32,219 nucleotides of DNA, from positions 1 to 32,219 of the forward strand of contig JADRCO010000507.1 in assembly GCA_021464525.1 (NCBI GenBank), written 5' to 3'. The notes under the pieces were generated by a model. That model was not told the origin of the DNA and did not search any database. It worked only from the letters and a program-made list of their open reading frames with translations. Source of the DNA: Rhizophagus sp. LPA8_4_AMF. Taxonomy: Eukaryota > Glomeromycota > Glomeromycetes > Glomerales > Glomeraceae. Both the position numbers and the translations under genes were made by a program. Below, in pieces: positions 21,017 through 29,965 of the stretch (positions are counted from its first letter, which is position 1; the number at the start of each line of letters is the position of its first letter).

Positions 21017-22642
21017 ATGATTACCTCCTTTAAACCTTTCCTTTTCTATTTAGAGATTTTTCTTTCTCGTCTTAATAGTTTCATTCCACAAACTCTTCCA
21101 CTTCCAATTTATCTTATATTGATCTATTCTTTACAATTCTCTCTAATCTTTTTAACACTTTCCCCACCAAAATCATCTTATCATTATTATATTATTTACT
21201 TTATTTTATTGATTTTTTTCCTGTTACCGTTAAATTACGGTTATCATTTTAACTGTACTGTTCAAGGGGTGATTCCTGTCACGGTTATTTCATATACTTG
21301 GAAAATGCTAATTTGGTTAAGAGATTGTGAGAATTCTTCTGCTAAAAAAGATAAAATTATAAAACCTTATTATCATAGTTTATTTTGGTGGAGAAAATCT
21401 TCTTTTGTTATTATTAATAAGCAAGAGATTTGTTCCGATCAAAAAGATATATCAAAGGAGGATGTTTCAAAGAAGGATCTTTCAACGAAGGATATTCCAA
21501 ATAAGGAACTTTCAAAAGATATCCCTAAAAGTATTTCAAGGGATACCCCTAAAGGTATTTCAAAGGATATCCCTAATGGTATTTCAAAGGATGGTATTTC
21601 AAAACGTATTTCAAACAATATTTCATATGAAGTTTCAAAATATGTTTCAAAGGATATTTTGTCCAATCAAAATCAAAATATTTATATACCCATAATACCT
21701 TCAAGGTATATTCTTACTAGATTAATTTCTTTTATTAAAATATCGACAATACTAGAATTTTGGTTGATTTTTATAGAATATTTTATGCCAAATGAAATAC
21801 CTTCTATACCCTATCCAATTCGAGTTTATAATTATTTTACATCATCTGATTCAAATCAACAATTTTTTGCAAACCCATTTTATATATTTTATTGTGTAAT
21901 TTATAGTGGAATAATTTATTGGAATATGATTTGGATTTATGAAATTTATTTATTTATATCTTCTTGTTTATTATATTATATTCAATCTACAAAAAAATCC
22001 TCAAATTCAATCTTCTCTTCTTCTTTTATTATTCCTTATCCTTATAACAAATTATTAATTAAATTAAAAATTTCGAAAAATTTTTCTTCCCTTTTAGAAC
22101 AATGGTTATATCATTTCTTATTCTTTACAAATCCATTATTTGATTCCCCTCATTTATCTTCTTCTCCTTCTGAATTTTGGTCAAAAAGATGGCAATTACT
22201 TTATCGTGATTGTTTTGTTGAATTGGGTTATTTACCTTGTAAAAGATTTATGAACAATTATTATCCTTCTTCATTACCTTATAAAAAAGTTTTAACTCAT
22301 ATTATTGGAATTTTCGCTGGTTTTTTATGGAGTTCCATATTTCATGAATATGTTATACATGCATTATTTGGTTTAGCTAATGGTGAACATTTCACTTTTT
22401 TTTTATTTCATGGTATTATAGCTATATTTTGGGAAATTATTGTAACTCTCTCATTTGAAAAGAATGATAATACAGCGTTCGATCAGAAAAGAAATTATTA
22501 TATAAAGAAAGTTATTGGCTTCGTTTTATGGAATTCTATCTTAATATTATCTGCTCCTTGGTTCGCCGAACCTTATATTAGAGCTAAACATTATTATTGT
22601 TATCCTCATTTCGGTTGTGATAAAAGTTATAAAGGTTATTAA
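21017..22642 (+). CDS. Wax-synthase-like membrane-bound O-acyltransferase (MBOAT)
   Basis: A single exon of 541 residues. The family call rests on the C-terminal half: SEFWSKRWQLLYRDCFVELG YLPCKR at about 386-410 is the FWxxRWH/Q...F...GY.P motif of the wax synthase domain. FLWSSIFHEYVIHALFG (about 436-451) carries the expected catalytic His (His443), and another His is in FLFHGIIAIFWE. N-terminal spans at about 30-50 and 55-75 lead into the conserved GYHFNCT...RGVIPV-like and WLRDCE segments. The enzyme would transfer a fatty acyl group to an alcohol or sterol-like acceptor at the ER. The substrate cannot be read from sequence. A hydrophilic insert of SKDI-type repeats (residues 143-214) separates the two halves and is unusual for the family. 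Confidence 0.85.
   Translation: MITSFKPFLFYLEIFLSRLNSFIPQTLPLPIYLILIYSLQFSLIFLTLSPPKSSYHYYIIYFILLIFFLLPLNYGYHFNCTVQGVIPVTVISYTWKMLIWLRDCENSSAKKDKIIKPYYHSLFWWRKSSFVIINKQEICSDQKDISKEDVSKKDLSTKDIPNKELSKDIPKSISRDTPKGISKDIPNGISKDGISKRISNNISYEVSKYVSKDILSNQNQNIYIPIIPSRYILTRLISFIKISTILEFWLIFIEYFMPNEIPSIPYPIRVYNYFTSSDSNQQFFANPFYIFYCVIYSGIIYWNMIWIYEIYLFISSCLLYYIQSTKKSSNSIFSSSFIIPYPYNKLLIKLKISKNFSSLLEQWLYHFLFFTNPLFDSPHLSSSPSEFWSKRWQLLYRDCFVELGYLPCKRFMNNYYPSSLPYKKVLTHIIGIFAGFLWSSIFHEYVIHALFGLANGEHFTFFLFHGIIAIFWEIIVTLSFEKNDNTAFDQKRNYYIKKVIGFVLWNSILILSAPWFAEPYIRAKHYYCYPHFGCDKSYKGY
21443..21658 (+). repeat. Coding minisatellite (SKKDI / ISKDIPKG repeats) in the MBOAT gene
   Basis: The first part repeats a 15-bp unit (TTTCAAAGAAGGATC-like, giving SKKDL/SKEDV/STKDI). 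It shifts to a 24-bp unit (giving ISKDIPKG, ISRDTPKG, ISKDIPNG) and then to degenerate ISxxI/VSKYVSKD units. The tract is open in three frames, two on the plus strand and one on the minus, as a stop-free repeat would be. It probably forms a charged cytosolic or lumenal loop. Confidence 0.85.
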
Positions 22643-23197
22643 TATGGGTAGACGCGTTATATTGATTACCTGAAAAAGAAACATGTGGGAGGAATAATGA
22701 TTTAGAAATTAGATTATTTTGATTTGATTAAAAAAAATAAAATAAAATAAAAAATAACGATAATTTAAACACTGGCGTATATGATATTATTTATTTTAAA
22801 ATATATTACCTGAATTATTGCCGCATTGCCGTATCTATATATATATATATATTTTTAACATTATATTTTTAACAATCCTGCTATTTGTAGTGAATATTAA
22901 TAATATACAAAATTACTAAATTTTTTTTTTTTAAAAAAAAAGGAAAAAAAATGCAATAATAATAATAATTTTGATAATAATAGAAAATACTTCCATTATA
23001 TATATAATCTTAATATGATCATCCTTTTAATTAAATATATATATATATATGGTTTGTTTTTGTGATTGATTCATTAATGATGAATGATATATGTATATTA
23101 TGATGAATTGTTTTATCCCGCCCTACATATATACCCGATATATAAACATTTACATATTGATCCGCAACCATATTGAAAATACCATGCATTTTATGTA
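22643..23197. other. Intergenic between convergent MBOAT and LMBR1 genes
   Basis: It holds several TA microsatellites (about 22836-22852, 23034-23050), a T-run/A-run pair forming a potential hairpin at about 22920-22950, and AATAAT repeats. AATAAA-like sequence at about 22738-22750 may serve the MBOAT transcript. No gene. Confidence 0.55.
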
Positions 23198-24868
23198 CTA
23201 TCGCCTCATTCCATGATGATCTGGCGGTGAATGATGAAATAAGTATCCATTCAAATTTACTGCATCTGTATTTCTGTCTCGTTGTGGTTGATAAAATCTT
23301 GCATGATTATATGGTTGACGTGAAATTCCATTTACGATAGGGGTATGAGAAGGATTTCTGATAATTCTCAATACATAGTATTCTAATGTTGAGAATACTG
23401 TTGTAATCAAAGCGCTAATTCTAAAAGCCATAGCAAGATATTGTCCTATATTAGTCATTGTACTAAAATTCTCATAAGGTCCAGCTGAACTTAATCTTGT
23501 TAACCCCAAGACTCTAACTAAAGCAGGCCATGAACTGCTTATCACCAATAAAACCGTAACATTTGCTATAATTTGTTGAACTGTCATTTTTCCTAAGCGA
23601 GGTCTAATTCGTTTAAATGGTGATATTGAATAAACTCCAATGATTGTTGCTGAGGTAAAACAAAAAATCAGTGTAATTTCATTTAATGTACCGAATCCAA
23701 ATAGCGATACCGTTTGTTTGCCGATAAGCGCCTCCAAATTTTTTAATTCCTTTCCATCATCTACCAATAGACTCTTCATCAAAGCGTACAAAATATGCCC
23801 AAGTATTAGCAACCAAATAAAGTGACTAACTATGAAAAGAACTAAAAATAACATATTTCGATAAAGTGGAGATTGCGAGAGATCTTTTCGTAATAGCTTT
23901 TCTTCTTCTTCAAGCTTATTAATCTTTGCAATAATTTCATTTCTTGAATTTGAAAGATGTCCTGATCTATTGGATATGATATTATTAGCAATACCAGATG
24001 CATACAACTTTTCAGATGAATAAGAATATTGCGATTCTGTCGAAGGAACTAATATAGCGGAACGTGACATATTATTAACACCATATATTGATCTCAAACC
24101 ACGATCTAAATTTTCCAATCTTTGTTGCCATACGGTAATATCCATCTTATTTCGTTTCAACTTTTCCTTTAAAGATCTTCGATAATTTGGTCGCAAAGGA
24201 AGCCTGCTAATCCATGAAAATATTTCAATATAACCTCTTGGGGTTGCTTTTAAACATACCAATGCACCTCCTATACATGTGAATAAATTCAACATCTCTA
24301 ATTCATCTACATTTGATATTCCAAAAATCATTTTCAAAGTATAAATAAAGCCATACATCAACATTCCAACCAAACTCATAATTAATAAGGTTTCCCTTGC
24401 CTTAGCAAAAAAGGTTCGAAGTTGATCAGTTTCACTATAAAAAAAAGCAAAAGGCAATAAAGCAAATAAAGAAATATTACAGCCTATAAAAGCGTAATTC
24501 CATAAAGTCACCAATAATTCAACATTCAACCAAGTCAAATAATAATTTCCAGAAAATATTTCGTTATGTAGCAAAGCTGTTGCTATCATAGTAAATGGCC
24601 ATAACAAAAATCCAGCTAATGCCATTGCCAAACCTCCCGCACACAATATGATAATTATTAAATTATCTATGCCATACGGATCATCCTCTTCTTCTTCTAT
24701 GTCTGTAATTCTGTTTTTCCTTCGAAATCGTTGTAATAAACTATAAGATATCGAATACAGGGAGACAAATAGAAGAAACGCAATGATGTTTTGACGAACC
24801 CAGCTGTAAAATTCGTTTGCTGCTCTCTCACTTGCGCTAAGTATAGAGTTTTCTTCTATTGAAGTCAT
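23198..24868 (-). CDS. LMBR1 / LIMR-family multi-pass membrane protein
   Basis: A single exon of 556 residues. The match to the LMBR1/LMBR1L family runs the whole length: LLFVSLYSISYSLLQRFRRK (about 32-51), a short acidic loop (57-63), LLWPFTMI (88-95), NYYLTWLNVELLVTLWNYAF (108-127), LLPFAFFYSE (137-146), TPRGY (209-213), and the best block IRPRLGKMTVQQIIANVTVL followed by LVISSSWPAL and LGLTR (421-458). Hydrophobic spans at about 27-46, 68-98, 114-143, 160-182, 190-207, 337-366, 395-415, 431-451 and 475-502 give about nine. A long cytosolic loop (about 225-335) ends in a charged coiled-coil-like KLEEEEKLLRKDL. Animal LMBR1L is a lipocalin receptor and Wnt regulator; the fungal role is unknown. 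Length is a little above the animal proteins because of the loop and a polar C-tail. Confidence 0.93.
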   Translation of the reverse strand: MTSIEENSILSASERAANEFYSWVRQNIIAFLLFVSLYSISYSLLQRFRRKNRITDIEEEEDDPYGIDNLIIIILCAGGLAMALAGFLLWPFTMIATALLHNEIFSGNYYLTWLNVELLVTLWNYAFIGCNISLFALLPFAFFYSETDQLRTFFAKARETLLIMSLVGMLMYGFIYTLKMIFGISNVDELEMLNLFTCIGGALVCLKATPRGYIEIFSWISRLPLRPNYRRSLKEKLKRNKMDITVWQQRLENLDRGLRSIYGVNNMSRSAILVPSTESQYSYSSEKLYASGIANNIISNRSGHLSNSRNEIIAKINKLEEEEKLLRKDLSQSPLYRNMLFLVLFIVSHFIWLLILGHILYALMKSLLVDDGKELKNLEALIGKQTVSLFGFGTLNEITLIFCFTSATIIGVYSISPFKRIRPRLGKMTVQQIIANVTVLLVISSSWPALVRVLGLTRLSSAGPYENFSTMTNIGQYLAMAFRISALITTVFSTLEYYVLRIIRNPSHTPIVNGISRQPYNHARFYQPQRDRNTDAVNLNGYLFHHSPPDHHGMRR

Positions 24869-27258
24869 TACAAAAATGAACTACAGTATAATCAATGTTA
24901 TCTCTTTTTTTTAAAAAAAATAACAAAAATTTTTCTTTATTAATTAATTATAAAAAACTAAATCGGGTAAAAGAAAGGTATGGGAAGGAAGGTTCATGAA
25001 ATAATTTTCCACTTGTAATACAATCACAAGTGACTTTTTCGCGTACGCAAAGCAAAAATAAAAACCTTACCCTTCCCTTTTAAACCTGAAGAAGTTTTTC
25101 AAATTTGGTAGTAAATAACAATTGTAAGGAAAAAAAAATTTCTTTCCTCGATAGGTTTATACATAAAAGCTTGTGCTTATTTACACATAAAATGTAATCA
25201 TAAATTGTAAATGATTATTCTTTTTTGCACTTACCTAATTTGTGTTTTTGTGATTTCACAAATGCGTATCTCACAAGTTATTTTTTCTGGTGCTTGGTCC
25301 TACGTAGATCAATGACGTTTATGATCATAATACATATAAGGGCTAATGGATTTGATTTTATTACAATATTATATATGAAATCACATGTAATTGCTGTAAT
25401 TGCCTAGCAATTTTTGAATAAATTCTGACTAACAAAAAAAGGGATGTTGATTTAATTAACCCCGCGTTTACGCATTTTTTAATAATATCCGCTAAAAAAA
25501 ATTTTCAAACGTGTATGTTTCTCAGTGAATTATTAATTATACGATACACAGTTACACGCAGAAACAATTCCCCTCGTATTGTTATACAATTAACGCCCAA
25601 TCGTAATTCTGATCGAATATGGCAAAAGGCAAAGTATCAATTTACACAAGATAAACTTTAGATAACATTTTATCAGATAATAAACTTGAAGACATTACTA
25701 CGTAATATCAAAAGGTTTTGAATTACATAAAAATCAAATAGTCACAATACAATCCAGTTAAGAGTATCAAAAACAAAATAATTTTATGTAAAAACTTGGA
25801 AATTTAACCAGACAGGGCAAATAAACGCCAAATTTTTGATGAAGAATATATAAATTTTAGATAAAAAGTAATTATGAGGTAATTACACTTGCAATTATAA
25901 CGACATATTTTGATATATATTTATTATTCAAGTTTAAATGTAAGTTTTGAATATTTTATTTATTTGGAATTATGAAATAAATAACATTATCTTATTCAAA
26001 AACAAAAGTAATTTAAAATTATACAAATTTATAGGAATTAATATTTCAGCAACTTAGTCCATTTAAACTAATTTTACTTACTTTTAATAATGGTTACCAT
26101 AAAAATTTTACTTCACTCTGATTTTTCTATTAGTAATTCTTTTCAATTTATATATAAATTTATCTTACAAATACAAAAACTTTATAAAAGATCTAATAAA
26201 CTAAATTAATAATTTTTAATTATTAGTTGTTAAATTTTTGAATAATAAATATTAATTCTGCATTCTAGATAAAATTAACATAATTTATTAATATTATATT
26301 TAAAAATATATTTGAACAGTAACTTTACCAATATTGAATATAAAGATAATCTTACTACCATTCAATTTGTTTTAATAAAATAAATTAAATAATAAAATCC
26401 AAATATTCCAATTATTAGATTTTGAAATATTTATAATTTTAAAATATTTTATATATTTTAATATAAGTATTGCTAAATCTCATTCAGTGGTAATTACCAC
26501 CAGTAATTGCCAATTAATTCTAGCCAAAAATTACAATTTGGGTTTATAATTTTGGCCAGTAGAGTTAAAAAATACTAATACCAAAATTTTAACTTAAATA
26601 ATAAATAAAAAACTTTTAGTAAAATAAAAAATTAAAAAATTAAAATTTTATATTTACAAAAATTATCTGTAAAACAAAATTCAAAAATCAGACTGGTAAA
26701 AATCATTAGTAATAACAATCACCACTGGTGATATTTTGAAATTTTCTTTTAAAATTTTAATATAATATATAAATTTATATTTACATAAATTTATAAAAAG
26801 AAGTTTATATAAGTTTATATAAATTTATATTAACAGTTAATAATAAATTTTTATTATTTTCATAGAAATTAATACTTTATTAAAAATTATTGTTTATATA
26901 TTTATAAATTTAAATTTATAAAATATACCACTTGATCTGCAAATATTCCTGATAAGCTAGAATTAATGCTGCTTGCCAAAACTAATTTTTTAAAATTTAA
27001 GTTTTGGTAAAATTAAATCTAAAACTATTTTTTATAGTAAAGGTAATTGGTAAAACTATTTTTTATGTTTCCTAAACTCATTTAAAGTTTAGGAAAGTTT
27101 CAGATTAATTAGTTTTTTCATTAAAAATAAAGTTATTAAGTTTTGGATTTTGACAAAACTTTGTTAAATGACACTAGCTAGAAAAACTAATTATAAATTA
27201 ATTAAATAATTAAACCTAAATTATAGAAAACATCTAATAAAATAAAAATAAAAAAGAA
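24869..27258. other. Long gene-free A+T-rich stretch
   Basis: The first about 250 bp are the promoter side of the LMBR1 gene, with a small inverted repeat CACTTGT/ACAAGTG (25011-25033). From about 25450 on, A+T content becomes extreme and open frames vanish. Local features are near-repeated phrases GTGGTAATTACCACCAGTAA (about 26487) and CACCACTGGTGAT (about 26720), duplicated TTTTGGTAAAATTAAA-type phrases at about 26970-27055, and a hairpin with 11-bp arms (27068-27078 and 27086-27096). These look like decayed element fragments. The stretch leads into the palindromic array. Confidence 0.5.
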
Positions 27259-27747
27259 TTAATATCTTAGCATCCAATGATTGTAAAAGGATGTGCCATA
27301 GCTTATTGGAATCATCTCATAACAATAAGTCAAATAGTAGTAAAATCATCTTTTTACAATCATTAGATGCTAAGATATTAAGCAAAACGTTAAATAGTAC
27401 AGTATCATAAAATACAAAAATGCCTATTTTTTATGTTTCGTTCAATATCTCAGCATCCAGTGATTGTAGAAAGATGATTTTACCACCAATTGACTTATCG
27501 TTATGAAGCGATTCTAACAAACTATGGTACACCTTTTTACGATCATTGGATGCCAAAATATTAAGCAAAATGTCAAACAGCGCAGTATCATAAAATATAA
27601 AAATACCAATTTTTGACGTTTTGCTTAATATCTCAGCATCTAGTGATCGTAAAAAGATGATTTTACCACCATTTGACTCATCGTTATGAGATGATTCCAA
27701 TGAACTATGGTACATCTTTCTACAATCATTAGATGCTGAAATATTAA
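27259..27747. repeat. Three 123-bp palindromic modules at exact 183-bp spacing; first module inverted
   Basis: Modules lie at 27259-27381, 27442-27564 and 27625-27747. Each begins and ends with inverted copies of a 35-bp arm (TTAATATCTCAGCATC then a variable TGATYGTARAAAGATG). Between the arms sits a 53-54-bp non-palindromic core. The core has the same orientation in modules 2 and 3 (ATTTTACCACCA ... ACTATGGTAC) but is reverse-complemented in module 1 (GTGCCATAG ... TAGTAGTAAAAT). The 60-bp spacers are themselves partly palindromic (GCAAAATGTCAAA ... TTTTGACGTTTTGC). Period 183 bp equals 61 codons, and a 111-codon minus-strand frame (27766-27431) crosses modules 3 and 2, reading LLNISASND...SLDAEILSK twice. 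I cannot tell whether that frame is a real protein; module 1 inversion ends it. Confidence 0.85.
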
Positions 27748-28174
27748 GCAAAATGTCAAGCAGCATAAAACTTAAAAAATTAAAAATTTTAAAATTTTAT
27801 AAATATATTAATATTTTATTTATAATTATATAATAAAAAAAATTTTATATACTAGGAAACAGAAACCATTGAAAGTCTGGAGCAAAAAATTTTGTACCAC
27901 CTTATATTTAATGTGCAGTTGTATATATTTTAAAATACATATTTCTATGAAATCTAAGGATTATTATTTCTACAAAAATTTTTATTCATTTATCTTTTTT
28001 TAAAAAAATGAATACTAATCATTTCATATATAAAATTTTTTTATTTCACTATCTTTATATATTTTCCAATTATATATGTTTATGTCTAATGTTGTTTAAA
28101 TATAAATCATGTAATTTACAAGCAGTTTAAAAAATTTTATTGATTAATTTATGTACCTGCACACATTTTTCTTA
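27748..28174. other. A+T-rich spacer between repeat arrays
   Basis: No gene. On the minus strand it would be the 3' flank of the mini-exon array. I see no clear element ends. Confidence 0.45.
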
Positions 28175-29283
28175 TTACAGTAAATCAAAATTAGCTAAAC
28201 AAAACAATAATAAAAAAAAATTTACTATATCTTTCCAATTTACCTTTAAAGTCTAATATGTACAAGAAACCTGCCATCCCTATTCACTAGAAAAAAAATA
28301 AGAAATGAAACGTTAAAAATGTTTCTTTAAAATTAAACTAATAATAAAAAACCCTCTTCTAAATTTACCTTTAAAGTCTGATATGTACAAAAAATCTGGC
28401 ATTCCTAGAAAAAAAAATAAGAAATAAAACATTAGAAACGTTTCTTTTAAAATCAAATAAAACAAACACCCTCTTCCAAATTTACCTTTAAAATCTGGTA
28501 TGTACAAGAAATCTACCATCTTTATTCACTAGAAAAAAATAAGAAATGAAACGTTAAAAACATTTCTTTAAAGTCAAACTAATAAAAAAAACCCTCTTTC
28601 AAATTTATCTTTAAAGTCCGGTATATACAAGAAACCTGGCATCCCTAGAAAAAAATAATAAGTAATGAAACGTTAGAAATATTTCTTTTAAAGTTAAATA
28701 AAATAAACATCCTTTTCCAAATTTACCTTTAAAGTCCGGTATGTACAAAAAACCCAGCATCCCTAGAAAAAAAATAATAATAAAACGTTAAAAATATTTT
28801 GTGAAATCAAATAAATAAATAAAAAAAAAACTTCACCTTTAAAAATCTGGTATGTAGCTTTAATATGCGTGGCCAGAAACCTTTCAAGTTCAGTAAGGCT
28901 TCAAAAAGCCATTTGTTTCATAAAAACACAAAAAACTGGTATCCCTAGAAAAAAAAAATAAGAAATGAAATGTTAAAAACATTTCTTTAAAGTTCAAATA
29001 AATAAAAAAAAAAATCCTTCTTCTTAATTTACTTTAAAGTCCTGTATATGCAAGAAACCCAGCATCCCTAGAAAAAAAAATAAGAATAAAATGTTAGAAA
29101 TATTTTTTGGTTAACAAATAATAAAAAAAGACTTTACCTTTAAAAATCTGGTGTGTACAAAAAAAACCTGGTATCCTTAGAAAAAAAAATAAGGAAATGA
29201 AACATTAGAAATATTTCTTTAAAATTAAATAAATAAAAAAAGGCTTTACCTTTAAAAGGTCAGTGTGTACAAAACCTGAAGTC
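28175..29283 (-). CDS. Tandem mini-exon array: nine 36-nt exon-like repeats with introns
   Basis: On the minus strand the same cassette recurs: T-rich tract, CTAG acceptor, 36-nt exon-like unit (GGATGCCAGGTTTCTTGTAC then ATACCGGACTTTAAAG), donor GTAAATTTGG, and about 75-90 nt of intron with a CTAACG/TTAACG branch-like site. Units lie at 29283-29250, 29175-29138, 29067-29033, 28944-28837 (with a 72-nt insertion, total 108), 28762-28727, 28644-28609, 28521-28486, 28404-28369 and 28279-28244. Read in the phase left open, each gives the 12-residue repeat G-MPGFLYIPDFK with variants (MLGFLYIPDFK, MVDFLYIPDFK, MPDFLYISDFK). A plausible last exon is 28194-28175 (TTTAG acceptor, ANFDLL, TAA). I found no start exon or signal peptide upstream. 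Some units are damaged: one donor is ATAAAT (28608), units 1, 8 and 9 are diverged, and the insertion adds an in-frame stop. So it is a repeat-protein gene, its decayed relic, or a non-coding repeat that happens to carry splice-like signals. Confidence 0.45.
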
Positions 29284-29564
29284 CTAGAAAAAAAATAATT
29301 AAATCTGTTTATCTAATTGTGTCACAAATTTATTTCTACATTTGTTTATTTTAATATAGCACAAAATTTTAATAACGCATCTATGTGAACCAATCAGAAA
29401 TAACGTGACATGACAAACAGAAAGACTCACGTGACTGATCGATTTTTTAACCTAATTCCTAAAAGTATAATGTCCTATGTATTCGCTTCAGACAATAATC
29501 ACATCAAAATAAAAATTATCTATATGTGTAACTATATAAAAAAAATCTCACTATAAGCACATCT
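29284..29564. other. Upstream side of the mini-exon array
   Basis: On the minus strand this would hold the promoter and first exon. Possible landmarks are a CCAAT-box (AACCAATCAG at about 29388; ATTGG on the minus strand), TAACGTGACATGACA and CACGTG (29428-29433). No ATG here opens a frame longer than a few codons. Confidence 0.4.
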
Positions 29565-29624
29565 CTTTATAATCACTCCATTTGCTGATCCTAAGGAGTG
29601 TGATTATAAAGAAGGTCAACTGTA
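29565..29624. mobile_element. Short hairpin with a MITE-like end (remnant)
   Basis: CTTTATAATCACTCC (29565-29579) pairs with GGAGTGTGATTATAAAG (29595-29611) apart from a two-base bulge. The right arm continues to GAAGGTCAACTGTA; its complement TACAGTTGACC resembles the TA-CAGT ends of the MITEs at 9933 and 10796. The left arm lacks this extension, so I read it as a truncated or very diverged element. Confidence 0.4.
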
Positions 29625-29965
29625 ATCATATAATTAATTTGTAATGATAAAAAGTTATTCATTTTGGTCAGTAAATCAGTTTGTGACTGATATTGTACTA
29701 ATCAGACTAGTTTTAGAAATGATTTATGCATATAAATTTACAATTTTATAATTATTATGAGTTTCAAAAATATGTGAATCAGGTATTGATCAACAGATAA
29801 ACAAAATTTATGCATAACGATCATGATTTTGTGTAATATTATGATTAACCAATTATCGTTACATGAATTTATAATATATTAGTCACAAATTTTGAAATTC
29901 AATTAATGCAAAAGTTTTATAATGCAAAAACGTGGCATTATAAAATCGGTACTTACTTCTTTTGT
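29625..29965. other. Intergenic A+T-rich stretch
   Basis: No gene. It precedes the first coding-like exon of the pseudogene at 29966. Repeated AATTATCGTTACATGAATTT-type phrases are not resolved into a known repeat. Confidence 0.4.

Noticed and set aside
21405-21695. Second plus-strand frame and a minus-strand frame over the SKDI repeat as separate genes
   Set aside because: Both are shadows of the minisatellite inside the acyltransferase coding sequence.
28175-29283. Calling the array a CRISPR-like repeat array
   Set aside because: Eukaryotic context, spacers are homologous to each other rather than unique, and the units carry spliceosomal signals.
28175-29283. Naming the array an SP7-type effector
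   Set aside because: No signal peptide exon, different repeat chemistry and no evidence of transcription; only the exon-duplication architecture is shared.
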